DNA from: Lepus europaeus
Taxonomy: Eukaryota; Chordata; Mammalia; Lagomorpha; Leporidae
Assembly: GCF_033115175.1 (NCBI RefSeq)
Contig: NC_084837.1
Location: 63,325,266-63,389,265 of the forward strand
Length of the DNA stretch: 64,000 nucleotides
Direction: 5' to 3'
Shown here: positions 32,840-43,042 of the stretch, in pieces
How positions within the stretch are numbered: the first letter of the stretch is position 1
How the letters are laid out: each line of letters opens with the position of its first letter
Program-made: the position numbers and the translations under genes
The notes under the pieces: model-generated
What the model saw: the letters and a program-made list of their open reading frames with translations, nothing else
Database searches by the model: none
What the model was told of the DNA's origin: nothing

Positions 32840-33586
32840 AGAGAACCTAATGCCAAAACAGGTTTATTGGGTATGTTACACACACAAAAATTGAGTGACT
32901 TGCAAGTATTGAACAGAAAAGGGTTCTGCACAGCTGCCTTCCTTTTGCCAAGAGAGCACCCCAGCCACAGTCAAATACAACAGAGACAGAGTTCAAGTTT
33001 ACACGGCGGACAAGTAGACAGACTCCCAAAGCAGCCCCGGGCCCCTGTGCTGGCAAGAAAACAGAGAAAACCTTCTCAAAGTAACTCAAACAGGAAGAAA
33101 TGAACATGGAGATGTTGATTCTTACTGTCTGTGACATCAGACACTAAAACAGTCACAATTCAAGCATAAAGCCTATGCTTTCCCAAAGGAAAGGAGTTCT
33201 GGTTCAGTTGTCAGGGACCAATTTTTTTTTTTTAAATTTATGGCTCAATTTTAATGACCCCCTTTCAAATCAACCTAAAAGTAACAGAACAAAACAAACG
33301 TTTAAATTATAGATTTTTCCTAATACTAAGCCTAAGATTTTTTCCCCCTTCGTCAAGTCCTGTAAAACCAGTTTCTTAGAAATAATTCATCCCAGCCACT
33401 GGAAACATTTCCTCACAGTGACATAATCAGAAACCGTACTTCCTCCGTTATTTAACTTCTCCGTTCCCATCCTAATCCCAATACCAGGAATGTTGGGGCT
33501 AGCACGAGGATACAATTTCCCCCAAAGCCTGTGACTGAGGCCGGGACATGAGCCGCCTTGTGGCCCTGACAGCAAAGGGCAATTCT
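32840..33586 (-). other. EXD1: EXD1 3' untranslated region
   Basis: About 750 nt of SINE-free sequence lie between the stop codon and a canonical polyadenylation signal. The 3' end is placed about 20 nt past the signal and is an estimate. An ATTAAA at 33,257-33,252 could give a shorter transcript. Confidence 0.7.
32863..32868 (-). terminator. EXD1: Polyadenylation signal AATAAA for EXD1
   Basis: The plus strand reads tttatt inside aacaggtttattgggtatg, so the minus strand carries AATAAA followed by cctgttttggcattagg. It is the first canonical hexamer downstream of the EXD1 stop. Confidence 0.7.
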
Positions 33587-34207
33587 CTAGGACAGACCTG
33601 GGGACAGGTTTATCCAGGAGTCAGTCTTCTCCAAGGCAGGACAGGCAGGGAGTGTGGGAAGGGCAGATTTTCTGGAAGGATGGGAGGTGTCACCTGGAGA
33701 CACTGAAACACCTTGCTTTGTGCATTGTAAGCCTTCCTGGTTTTCCATCATCAGTAACTGTTCTATCTCCTCTTTCAAAGAACTCGCCTGAAAGTCCTGC
33801 TTGCACATCACAAACTGGTTGTTTTGAGCTACTCTTGGGTTCTCTGACCCCACGGCCTCAGTGCTGGACCCCTCTCGGGCTTCTCCTTGCTCTAGAGAAG
33901 GCAGCCGTGGATGTTTTGTTGTGGTTTCTTTATTCATCGTCTCCACTTTCAGAAATTTCTCGCCTTGACGAGATTCACGGAATGTAAAATCTGGAGCTTG
34001 ATCTACCCTAGAATTTTTACAAAATAAGAACCCTTTGACTTTTCCCTCCTTCCCTGCTGTTTCCGTCACTGACTTCTTTGGATGCAGCACGCTCCTTATC
34101 AGGAGTCCCTGGGCGTTCACGCTGTATTCTTTCGCAGCTTTCTCTCTGCGCTGCTTCTGAAAGTCCTTGAGCTGAAGCAGCTCCTGTGGCAGCTCCATAC
34201 AGGTGGG
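33587..34207 (-). CDS. EXD1: EXD1 terminal coding exon J (C-terminal tail)
   Basis: The exon carries 621 nt of coding sequence including a TAG stop at 33,589-33,587. The acceptor is ...tttcttcccttag. It begins PTCMELPQELLQLKDFQKQR and encodes 206 residues. The tail is rich in Glu, Lys, Ser and Gln with no globular domain that I recognise, and it ends DSWINLSPGLS. The region evolves quickly in EXD1 but its start and end are recognisable. No SINE has inserted into this exon. Confidence 0.96.
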   Translation of the reverse strand, partial: PTCMELPQELLQLKDFQKQRREKAAKEYSVNAQGLLIRSVLHPKKSVTETAGKEGKVKGFLFCKNSRVDQAPDFTFRESRQGEKFLKVETMNKETTTKHPRLPSLEQGEAREGSSTEAVGSENPRVAQNNQFVMCKQDFQASSLKEEIEQLLMMENQEGLQCTKQGVSVSPGDTSHPSRKSALPTLPACPALEKTDSWINLSPGLS

Positions 34208-34512
34208 CTAAGGGAAGAAAACCAACACAAGTTTGTTACAAGCGAACTCCAGAATGTGCTATCAGAGTCACTTCCAACGTAATTTCTGGTATTGTGTAAC
34301 GCAGAGAACATGCAAATGTATTCCTATAGCACCCCCTAGTGTCTTCAACTGTAGAACTGTTTTTCTAGCAATTTATGTTGCAAAGGCAATGAATATAACT
34401 TGCGTATGTTCATTCATACATTAGAAAATTTCAAAAAGGTCATGGAGAATGAAATTTAAAGATAAAAATACAAACTTTATATCTCAACACAAGCTTAATT
34501 TTAAGACACTTT

Positions 34513-34828
34513 TTAAAAAATATTTATTTTACTTACTTGAAAACCAGAGTTAGAAAGATTGATTGATCTTCCATCTGTTGGTTCACTTCCCAAATGGCTG
34601 CAGTAACTGGTGCTGGGCCAGGCTGAAGCCAGGAGTCTGGAACTCCATCCAGGTCTCTCCCATGGGTGGCATGGGCTCAAGTGATTGGGCCACCTTCCAC
34701 TGCTTTCCCAGGTGCATTAGCAGGCACCTGGATTGGAAGTGGAGCAGCTGGGATTTAAGCTGGTACCTATATGGGATGCCGGTGCCATGGGCAGAGGTTT
34801 TAACTGCTATGCCACAGTGCCAACTCCT
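34513..34828 (-). mobile_element. CSINE in the last EXD1 intron
   Basis: The copy runs from ttaaaaaatatttattttac to the head gccacagtgccaactcc. Confidence 0.85.
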
Positions 34829-35052
34829 CAATATACCTTTATTTCCGAAATTCCTTGACAATTCTTTCATGTGTATTATCTCCAATAGACTAATATTACA
34901 GATTGCCAAATAATCAGTGTTAATGTTTTATTGGACTATTGTTAAGATTTAGGAATAATGGACAGCTAAAAATTCTTAGTGCTCTACTCACTTAAATGTC
35001 TTTTTTTATGTTATTCAATATTAAGAATGTTTGATATTAAAAAATGATCTAA

Positions 35053-35122
35053 TAGATGGGAGCTGTTTCTCTATTTCTCTTTCTCTGCCCTTTTTTCTCT
35101 CAAATAAATATATTTTTTAAAA
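35053..35122 (+). mobile_element. CSINE tail fragment
   Basis: Only the CT-rich part and ctctcaaataaatatatttt remain. The next copy begins beside it. Confidence 0.6.
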
Positions 35123-35132
35123 ATAGTTTAAC

Positions 35133-35460
35133 GGGGCTGGTGCTGTAGCATAGTGGGTTAAGCCGCCACATGTGATGCCAGCATCCCATATGGGTACCAG
35201 TTCAAGTCCTGGCTGCTCCACTTCTGATCCAGCTCCCTGATAATGTGCCTGGGAAAGCAGCAGAAGATAGCCCAAGTCCTTGGGCCCCTGCACCCACGTG
35301 GGAAACCTGACTGAAGCTCCTGGCTCCTGGCTTTGGCCTGGCCCAGATCCTGCAGTTGCAGATATCTGGGGAGTAAACCAGCAGATGGAAGATCTCTGGC
35401 TCTCCTTCTCTCTCTCTCTAACTCTGCCTTTTTAATAAATAAAATGAATCTTTAAAAAAT
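35133..35460 (+). mobile_element. CSINE, CATATGG class, with TSD
   Basis: The copy runs from ggggctggtgctgtagcata to aataaataaaatgaatc. The TSD tagtttaac is at 35,124-35,132 and 35,461-35,469. Confidence 0.93.
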
Positions 35461-35508
35461 TAGTTTAACTGTAAACCAGCCTCAGGCAGGCATGTTAGGA
35501 GGTTTTCT

Positions 35509-35850
35509 TTATTTTTTTTTTTAAGATTTATTTTATTTATTTGAAAGACAGAGTTACAGAGAGATGCAGAGCCAAAGAGAGAGAGAGAGAGAGAGGTCTT
35601 CCATCTGCTGGTTTACTCCCCAAATGACCACAACGGCCAGAGCTGAGCAGATCTGAAGCCAGGAGCCAGGGGCCTCTTCCAGGTCTCCCATGTGGGTGTA
35701 GGGACCCAAGGACTAGGGCCATCTTCTACTGCTTTCCCAGGCCACAACAGAAAGCTGGATTGGAAGAGGAGCAGGCAGGACTTGAACCGGTGTCCATATG
35801 GGATGCCAGGGCTGTGGTTTTACCCGCTACGCCACAGCGCCACCCCATCT
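35509..35850 (-). mobile_element. CSINE, CATATGG class, with TSD
   Basis: The copy runs from aagatttattttatttattt to the head gccacagcgccacccc. The TSD ttaggaggttttct is at 35,495-35,508 and 35,851-35,864. Confidence 0.94.
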
Positions 35851-35880
35851 TTAGGAGGTTTTCTAGAAGGAAGCATTGTT

Positions 35881-36229
35881 TGATTTTTTTCTTTCTTTTT
35901 TTTTTTTGACAGGCAGAGTGGATAGTGAGAGAAAGAGAGAGACAGAGAGAAAGGTCTTTCTTTTTGCCGTTGGTTCACCCTCCAATGGCCGCTGCGGCCG
36001 GCGCATCGCACTGATCTGAAGCCAGGAGCCAGGTGCTTCTCCTGGTCTCCCATGCGGGTGCAGGGCCCAAGGACCTGGGCCATCCTCCACTGCCTTCCGG
36101 GGCCATAGCAGAGAGCTGGCCTGGAAGAGGGGCGACCGGGATAGAATCTGGTGCCCCAACCGGGACTAGAACCTGGTGTGCTGGCGCCGCAAGGCGGAGG
36201 ATTAGCCTGTTAAGCCACGGCGCCAGCCT
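35881..36229 (-). mobile_element. CSINE, young class, 16 bp from the previous TSD
   Basis: The copy runs from gacaggcagagtggatagtg to the head gccacggcgccagcct. The TSD is ctagaaggaagcattgtt (35,863-35,880) and ctagaaggaagcatcgtt (36,230-36,247). It overlaps the right TSD of the previous copy by 2 bp. Confidence 0.95.
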
Positions 36230-36406
36230 CTAGAAGGAAGCATCGTTAACATAGCAGATCAGCACTCAACGATGTTAGTGCCCCTGCACATCTTCCAGTG
36301 GGACAAATTGTGGAGCTGGAAGACAGCGATAATGCTAATCCTAACTTTGTGTAGGCCTCAGCTAATGTATGTATATGTCTTAGTTTTTAACAAAGCTTAA
36401 AAACAA

Positions 36407-36699
36407 TTGGGGCCAGTGTTGTGGTGCAGTGGGCATCCCTGATGAGCCCTACTTCAAGTCCAAGCTGCTCCATGCTGACCTAGCTCCCTACTAATGTACC
36501 TGGGAAAGCAGTGGAAGATGTGCAAGTAGTTGAGAACCTGGTGGCAGTCCCTGGTGAAGCTCCTGGCTCCTGGCACAGTCCCGGCTGTTACGGCTATTTG
36601 GGGAGTGAACCAGTGGATGAAAGATCTCTTCTCTTGTCTCTCCCTATCTCTCTCTGTAACTCTGCCTTTCAAATAAATAAATAAAGCTTTTTAAAAATG
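36407..36699 (+). mobile_element. CSINE with TSD, in the DNA transposon
   Basis: The copy runs from ttggggccagtgttgtggtg to caaataaataaataaagc. The TSD ttaaaaacaa is at 36,397-36,406 and 36,700-36,709. Confidence 0.9.
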
Positions 36700-36762
36700 T
36701 TAAAAACAACTAAAATTAGAAAAAGGCTTAAGGAGGAAGGATATAAATAAAGAAAATACGGG

Positions 36763-37058
36763 TGAGTGGTCTAGCAGTCTGGACACCTGCTGAGATGCCT
36801 GCAGCCCATCCTGGAGTAGCTAGCTGGTTTGACGCCTGCCTGTGGTTCCTGACTGCAGCTTCCTGCTGATACAGACTGGGCAGGCAACGGTGGTGGCTGA
36901 AATCATCGGGTTCCTGCCATCCACACACAGCTCCGAACTTCGGTCTCAGCTTCAGCCTCAGCCCCAGCCCATCCCTGGCTGTTAGGTACATCTGGGCAGT
37001 GAACTAGTGGAGGAGAACTTTTCTCTGTCTCTCTAACAAATAAATAAAAACCAATGAA
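36763..37058 (+). mobile_element. CSINE, old class, in the DNA transposon
   Basis: The copy runs from gtgagtggtctagcagtctg through cttcctgctgatacagactg to aacaaataaataaaaacc. Confidence 0.78.
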
Positions 37059-37332
37059 AAAGAAAAACCACTTTTGTACAGCTGTACAATGTGTGTTTTA
37101 AACTAAATACTATTACAAAAGAGTCAAAAAAGTTAAAGAAAATGAAAAGTTTATAAAGTAAAAAATTTACAGTAAGCCAAGGTTAATTTACTACTGAAAA
37201 ATAATATTGCCTAAAAATTTAGAGTAGCCCGAGTATACAGTGCTGTGATGTGTACAGTGGTGGACAGCAATGTCACAGGTCTTCACCTCTGTGCACCACG
37301 CGCTCACCAACTCAGCCCAAGCAGCTTCCATC

Positions 37333-37633
37333 CTGCTTATTTATTTGTTAGAGAGAGGGGGAGAGACAGAGAAAGAGATCAATCTTCCATCTGCTCCTTC
37401 ATTCTCCAGTGGTCTCAATGGCCAGCACTGTGCCAGGCTGAAGCCAGGAGCTTCATCTGGGTCTCCCACATGGGTGGCAGGGGCCCAAACACTTGGGCCA
37501 TTTTCTGCTGCTTTTCCCAGGTCATCAGCAGGGAGCTGGATCAGAAGAAGAGCAGCAGATCTATGTACTGTCACCCATAGGATGCTGGCATCGCAGGTGG
37601 TGGCTTTACCTGCTATGCCTCAATGTTGGACCC
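37333..37633 (-). mobile_element. CSINE, old class
   Basis: The copy runs from tgcttatttatttgttagag to the decayed head gcctcaatgttggaccc. Confidence 0.8.
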
Positions 37634-37886
37634 TTGATCCATAGTTTTCTTATAATACTCTAGCAGCATGAAAATAACTACTGTAATCTTACGTGTACCC
37701 ACACTTTGACAGAAATGTTTCCCGGAAACAATATCCTGAGAAGGTGTTCAAGGGGACGGATCAAGCCCAGGCTGTGGAACCATCAAGGATACTAATCACC
37801 AAGCCTGCCTCACGAAAGTCACTGCAGCTGTGAAAAGTGGCACCAGAATGGAGGTCGTGCAGGCACACCCACAGAGCTGCACCCAC

Positions 37887-38078
37887 CTCTGTGCCTCCGA
37901 GCCGGTCTGCGGAGCCTTCGCGGTAGGTGTTGAGGTACCCGTCCACCAGGGTAGTTAGGTCCGACATCATCTCATCCAGCAGCACCAAGCGAAGGGGCAG
38001 CAGGTAGGTGGCTTCCAGGGCCAAAATTTTCAGCAAAGAGGGTGAAAGAGGGCGTGTGAACCACACGTCTGGGTTTTC
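37887..38078 (-). CDS. EXD1: EXD1 coding exon I (Exo III region, degenerate)
   Basis: The exon is 192 nt (64 codons, phase 0 to 0), with acceptor ...ggtatcttcag and donor GTGGGT. It contains LKILALEATYLLPLR and ends ...REGSADRLGGTE. Active DEDDy enzymes carry Y-x-x-x-D here. This copy has Ile at the Tyr position (262) and Glu at the Asp position (266), while the following YLLPL helix is conserved. This supports a pseudo-nuclease. Confidence 0.96.
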
Positions 38079-38212
38079 CTGAAGATACCAAATTAATTTT
38101 CTCTGAATAGTAAGCAAAACTTTAAAGAAAACAAACTGTTTTGAGTGTTGCTTAACTTAAGACACTGTCACTTTTTTCTGTTATTACCCCCGCACTCACA
38201 CTATTTTTAAGG

Positions 38213-38501
38213 AATGCTTGTTTGGAAAGAGACACAGAGAAGGAGAGAGAGATATTCCATCGGTTTCACTCCTCACATGCCTGCAACAACCAAGCTAAAG
38301 CCAGGAACAAGAAGCTCCATCCAGGTTTCCTACATGGGCAGCAGGGACCCAAGTACTTGAGCCATCCTCCCAGGATGAGCACTATCAGGAAGGTGGATTG
38401 GAAATAGAATAGTGGGGGCTGGAGCCAGGCACTCCAACATGGAATGTAGGCACCCCAAGAGGTGGCTTAACCCACCCCACTGCACCACTACGCCTGCCTC
38501 T
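38213..38501 (-). mobile_element. CSINE, old class
   Basis: The copy runs from gcttgtttggaaagagacac to cactgcaccactacgcctgc. Confidence 0.75.
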
Positions 38502-38518
38502 CACACTAGCTTTTTTCT

Positions 38519-38888
38519 TTTTTTAGTTCCTTTTTTTTTTTTTTTTGAGGTTTACTTATTTTATCAAAAGGCAGATTGATAGGGAGTAGAAGAGGGGGGG
38601 AGGGAGAGGGGGAGAGAGAGAGAGAGAGAGAAACAGAGAGACTGAGACCTTCTATCTGCTGATGCACTCCCCCAAACTACCAATAGCCAGGAAGAATCCA
38701 GAAGCCTGGAACTCAATCCCAGTCTCCCATGTGGGTGGCAGGGACCCAAGTACTTGAGCCATCACCTGCTGCCTCCCAGGGTGTGCATTAGCAGGAAGCT
38801 GGAATTGGAAGTAGAGGTGGGACTTGAACCCAGGCACTCTGATTTGGGATGTGGACATCCTAACTGCTGGGCCAAATGCCCACCCCTG
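38519..38888 (-). mobile_element. CSINE, old class
   Basis: The copy runs from tttgaggtttacttatttta to gggccaaatgcccacccc, with a (GA)n block at 38,606-38,641. Confidence 0.82.
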
Positions 38889-39206
38889 CTTTCACACTGT
38901 TGCTAGTCTTGTGAATGAATACACACTCACACACACACAATCGTGCAAATACAGTGTGTGTGTGAGAGAGAGAGAAGTGGGGGCAGGCAGGTAGGTGGAT
39001 CAGAAATTCTCACAGCTGGAGGCAGTAGACTTGAGTATATGACCCAAGCTGGAGTCAGTATGGTCATGACCTAAGTTTGCAAGCAAGGATATTGGGAGCT
39101 AAAGAAAATTACCTTCTTTGGGAGAAACAGCTGGGATGGTTTTGGTCCCACTGCCTTAATCCGTTTCCACAAAAGATTCCCCCTGCCCCAACTTGAAAAT
39201 TTATTT
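38889..39206. other. EXD1 intron, short CA and TG runs
   Basis: Short (CA)n near 38,928 and (TG)/(GA) near 38,955-38,974 are present, and no exon was recognised. Confidence 0.5.
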
Positions 39207-39220
39207 CAGTATAGTTCTTT

Positions 39221-39538
39221 TATTTATTTATTTATTTATTAATTATTTGACAGTTAGACAGTGAGAGAAGAGAGAAAGGTTTTACTTCCATTGGTTCACC
39301 CCCAAAATGGCCAATATGGCCAGAGCTACACTTGATGCAAAGCCAGGAGCCAGGTGCTTCCTCCTGGTCTCCCACTCGGGTACAGGTGCCCAAGCACTTG
39401 GGCCATCCTCCACTGCCCTCCTGGGCCACAGCAGAGAGCTGGACTGGAAGAGGAGCAACCGGGATTAGAACCCGGTGCCCATATGGGATGCCGGCGCTGC
39501 AGGTGGAGGATTAACCCAGTGAGCCACAGCACCAGCCC
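39221..39538 (-). mobile_element. CSINE, young/CATATGG intermediate, with exact TSD
   Basis: A (TTTA)n tail leads to the head gccacagcaccagcccc. The 14-bp TSD cagtatagttcttt is at 39,207-39,220 and 39,539-39,552. Confidence 0.95.
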
Positions 39539-39552
39539 CAGTATAGTTCTTT

Positions 39553-39597
39553 AAAGAGATTATTTATTTACTTACTTGAAAGCAGAGTCACAGACAC

Positions 39598-39642
<45 letters not shown>

Positions 39643-39913
39643 ATTTTCTATCTATTGGTTCACTCCCCAAATGCCCACAACAGCCTGGGGCTAGGCCAGG
39701 ATGACACAGGAGCCTGGAACTCCAAATAGGTCTCCCATTTGGGTGGCAGGGACACAAGCAAGCACTTGGCCATCATCTGCTGCCTCCATGGAGCATTAGC
39801 AGGAAGCTGGATTCGAAGCACAGGGTAGTCGGGACTCAAACCAGGCACTTAGATATGGGGTGCAGGTGACCCACGTAGCAGTGTAACCCACTGAATCACA
39901 ACACCTGGCTCTA
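39553..39913 (-). mobile_element. CSINE, old class, abutting the previous TSD
   Basis: The copy runs from gagattatttatttacttac to tcacaacacctggctct, with (GA)n at 39,599-39,640. Confidence 0.85.
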
Positions 39914-40106
39914 GGTTACATTTTAATTGAGGACCTTGGTTTTTATCCACTTGAGACCACAAATAACTATTCCCATTTGGCATAACTAAGACATTGGCAA
40001 TGGTTATGTACGATAGGCAGCCTCATTTTTCTACATAATAGGCTGGCAATCCTACTCTCAAAACACTGGGGAAATTCACGTCAAAGGAAGCAACTTTAAC
40101 ACTCAC

Positions 40107-40250
40107 CTGAATCAATTTTTGTCTCTCTTCTAGAAAGGAGAGATGCTTAGGGGCTACCTTAAGGTGCCTGATTAAACTCTCTTGCAAAGTACTGATGCAG
40201 TTTGGAAGAAAGCCACCTGTTTCCATGGAAAATTGAAGGACATCTGCTAC
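40107..40250 (-). CDS. EXD1: EXD1 coding exon H
   Basis: The exon is 144 nt (48 codons, phase 0 to 0), with acceptor ...ataccacag and consensus donor GTGAGT. It starts VADVLQFSMETGGFLPNC and ends ...LEERQKLIQ, the helical region between Exo II and Exo III. SINE insertions flank it on both sides, the nearer about 135 nt from its acceptor. Confidence 0.96.
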
Positions 40251-40383
40251 CTGTGGTATTAAAAAAAAGGCAAACAGGTCAAATATAGGCAGAAAGTAAT
40301 CTCAAGACAGAAGTATATTTAGAAAAATGTCTTTAAATATCATTTTCTCCAGGAATTCTCATGATAGACAATGCCATTAGGAC

Positions 40384-41056
40384 TTTTTAAAGATTTATTT
40401 TATTTATTTTTATTATTTTTAATTTTTTTTGACAGGCAGAGTGGATAGTGAGAGAGAGAGAGAGAGAGAGAAAGGTCTTCCTTTTCCGTTGGCTCACCCT
40501 CCAATGGCCGCTGCGGCCGGCGCACCGCGCTGATCCGAAGCCAGGAGCCAGGTGCTTCTCCTGGTCTCCCATGCGGGTGCAGGGCCCAAGCACTTGGGCC
40601 ATCCTCCACTGCCTTCCGGGGCCATAGCAGAGAGCTGGCCTGGAAGAGGAGCAACCAGGATAGAATCCGGCTCCCCAACCGGGACTAGAACCCGGTGTGC
40701 CGGCGCCGCAAGGCGGAGGATTAGCCTGTTAAGCCACAGCGCCGGCCTATTTTATTTATTTGAAAGACAGAGTTACAGAGGGGTAGAGACAGAGAGAGGT
40801 CTTCCATCTGCTGGTTCACTCCCCAGATAATTGCAATGGCCAGAGCTGAGCTGATCCAAAGCCAGGAGCCAGGAGCTTCTTCCAGGTCTCCAACGTGGGT
40901 GCGGAGGCGCAAGGACTTGGGCCACCTTCTACTGCTCTCCCAGGCCATAGCAGAGAGCTGGATCAGAAGAGGAGCAGCCAGGAATAGAACCAGCACTCAT
41001 ATGGGATGCCAGTGCTGCAGGTCGGGACTTTAACCTGCTGTGCTACAGTGTTGGCC
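40384..41056 (-). mobile_element. CSINE, CATATGG class, split by a young copy
   Basis: The tail aaagatttattttatttatt resumes at 40,762 with gaaagacagagttacagagg and ends at gctacagtgttggcc. The TSD tgccattaggac is at 40,372-40,383 and 41,057-41,068. Confidence 0.94.
40410..40748 (-). mobile_element. CSINE, young class, nested in the same orientation
   Basis: The copy runs from gacaggcagagtggatagtg to the head gccacagcgccggcct. The TSD attttatttattt is at 40,397-40,409 and 40,749-40,761, in the AT-rich tail of the host. Confidence 0.95.
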
Positions 41057-41144
41057 TGCCATTAGGACATTTAAAATTGTTTAGTCAAAAATTACTCCAA
41101 AAATTTTTTTAAAAAGGAAAAAGATCATCTGGCTTTAAAAAAAA

Positions 41145-41226
41145 GAAAGAAAGAAAGAAAGAAAAACACCCAAATTAAAGCTCAGGACAAAGTGGCTTCA
41201 CTGGTGAATTCTACAAAACATTAAAA
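41145..41226 (+). mobile_element. L1 relic with (GAAA)n
   Basis: The sequence ggacaaagtggcttcactgg then tgaattctacaaaacatta is a familiar L1 ORF2 segment. It is preceded by a short (GAAA)n at 41,143-41,164. Confidence 0.7.
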
Positions 41227-41271
41227 AAAGGATGTATTTATTTTTACTTATTTGAAAGGTAGAGTGACAGA

Positions 41272-41305
<34 letters not shown>

Positions 41306-41552
41306 AACTTCCATCCTCTGGTTCACTCCCCAAATGTGTCAACATCTAGGGCCAGGTCAGGCTTAAGCCAGGAGCCAGGCACTCCACGGGTAGCAGGGAC
41401 CTAAGTACTTGGGCCATCATTCACTGCCTCCCAAATGCATTAGCAATGAGCTAGATCAGAAGTGGAACAGCCAGGACTCAAACCTACGCTCCGATACGGG
41501 ATGCCAGCAACACAGGCAGCAGCCTAATCCGCTGTGCCACAACACTGGCCCC
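41227..41552 (-). mobile_element. CSINE, old class
   Basis: The copy runs from ggatgtatttatttttactt to the head gccacaacactggcccc, with (GA)n at 41,278-41,306. Confidence 0.86.
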
Positions 41553-41734
41553 AGTCACCCTGTTTTAATGTATCTTTGTCTACTTTCTCTTCTGCTTCTT
41601 TTGTCTGTCTTATGATTGTTACTGTTTAGTTCCTTTTGGGACTATGGAAAGAAAGAATTCAAGAATTGCTTTTATTATCTTTTTGTAACTCTGGCAAAGT
41701 TTTGTTAAGGAAAATCAATGTAAATAAGAATCAC

Positions 41735-42075
41735 AGGGGCTGGTGCTGTGGTGTAGCTAGCGAAAAAGCCTCCGCCTGCAGTGCCAGCATTCCATATGGG
41801 CGTTGGTTTGAGTCCTGGCTCCTCCACTTCTGATCCCGCTTTCTGCTATGGCCTAGAAAAGCAGTAGAAGATGCCCAAGTCCTTGGGCCCCTGCACCTGA
41901 GTGGGAGGCCCAGAAGAAGCTCCTGGCCCCTGGCTTCGGATCGGCACAGCTCCAGCTGTTGCAGCCAACTGGGGAGTGAACCAGCAGATAGAAGACCTCT
42001 CTCCCTCTCTCCCTCTCCCTCCCTCTCTGAGTAACTCTTTCAAGTAAATGAATAAATCTTAAAAAAAAAAAAAAA
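41735..42075 (+). mobile_element. CSINE, CATATGG class, first unit of a dimer
   Basis: The copy runs from ggggctggtgctgtggtgta to gtaaatgaataaatctt and A15. A left flank aatcaca at 41,728 is repeated at 42,247, after the second unit. Confidence 0.92.
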
Positions 42076-42104
42076 GAAGAAGAAGAAGAAGCAGCAGCAG
42101 CAGC
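42074..42104. repeat. (AAG)n-(CAG)n trinucleotide run
   Basis: About five AAG units followed by five CAG units at the junction of the SINE dimer. Confidence 0.93.
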
Positions 42105-42246
42105 TCCTGGATCCTGGCTTTGGATTGGCCAAGCTCTGGCCATTGCGGCCAGCTGGGGAGTGAACCAACGGATGGAAGAGCTGGCTCTCTCTCTCTCTGC
42201 CTCTCTGTAATTCTGTTTTTAAAATAAATAAATAAATCTTATTTAA
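42097..42246 (+). mobile_element. CSINE 3' half, second unit of a dimer
   Basis: The unit starts at agctcctggatcctggctt, so the 5' half is lacking. It ends aaataaataaataaatctt. It is linked to the first unit by (AGA)n and (AGC)n. Confidence 0.88.
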
Positions 42247-42269
42247 AAATCACAATAAATATTTATCTG

Positions 42270-42720
42270 TGTGTGGTAGGCTGAAAAAAAGCCCCAAAGA
42301 TACTCACATCCTAATCCCGGGAACCTGTTACCTCATATGGCAAAACTGTGCAGCTGTGATGAAATTAAGGCTGTTAAAGTGAGATAATTATCCCGACTTT
42401 CCAGGTAGGCCACAAGCAAATTCACTAGCATTCTTTTATGAGAATCTACTACAGTCAGAAGAGGAGACTGGCTGACAGAGGCACAAGTGCGAGCAATGCA
42501 TTTTGAAGAAGACGGAGTGGACCACAAGCCGAGGAGTACAAATGGTCACCAGAAACGGAAAAAGCCAAGGAAACAGAATCTCCCCACAGAGCCTCCGGAA
42601 GAATCCTCACCAACACAGGATTTGGGGAGCTTTATTAAAGCAACGATGCAAAACCAACACACTGCGTTAAGGGAAAACAAATGGGTGAAAGTCTGAAACG
42701 AAAAACATGGAACGGTATGC
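42270..42720 (+). mobile_element. MaLR-type (MLT1-like) LTR relic
   Basis: The sequence gtgtggtaggctgaaaaaaa, ctcacatcctaatcccggg and aaacagaatctccccacaga follows a common mammalian LTR pattern. The family name is uncertain. Confidence 0.55.
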
Positions 42721-42795
42721 CAAAGCCTTCATTAGACAACACACGAAGGTCCAATCAAGAAGCCTGGAGGCAGATATTTCACGCAGAAAACACCG

Positions 42796-43042
42796 CCTGG
42801 GATGCCCACATCTCATAATGGAGTGCCTGGTTTCAAGTCTTGGCTCTGCTTCTGGGCCAGCTTCCTACTAATGCTCACTCCAGGAGGCAGTGGTGATGGC
42901 TCAGTACTGGAGTCCCCGCCACCCACATGGATGAGAGATCTGGATTGAGCTCTGACTGTTGCAGGCATTTGGGGAGTGAATCAACGGGTGGGAGTCTCTC
43001 TTGGTCTCTGCCTTACAAATAAAGTAAAAAACAAATAAAAAT
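42796..43042 (+). mobile_element. CSINE, old class, head missing
   Basis: The copy runs from gcctgggatgcccacatctc through ttcctactaatgctcactcc to ttacaaataaagtaaaaaa. Confidence 0.75.

Larger units (their letters stand above)
36248..37332 (+). mobile_element. Old DNA transposon relic (Tigger-like), carved by SINEs
   Basis: The pieces 36,255-36,406, 36,710-36,762 and 37,059-37,332 join in order. They include gcctcagctaatgtatgta, ttgtacagctgtacaatgtg and acaaaagagtcaaaaaagtt, which I recall as one common mammalian DNA transposon. The exact family is uncertain. Confidence 0.6.

Noticed and set aside
42333-42696. Possible exon in 42,333-42,696
   Set aside because: The sequence follows a MaLR-type LTR, and the neighbouring EXD1 exons join in frame without it.
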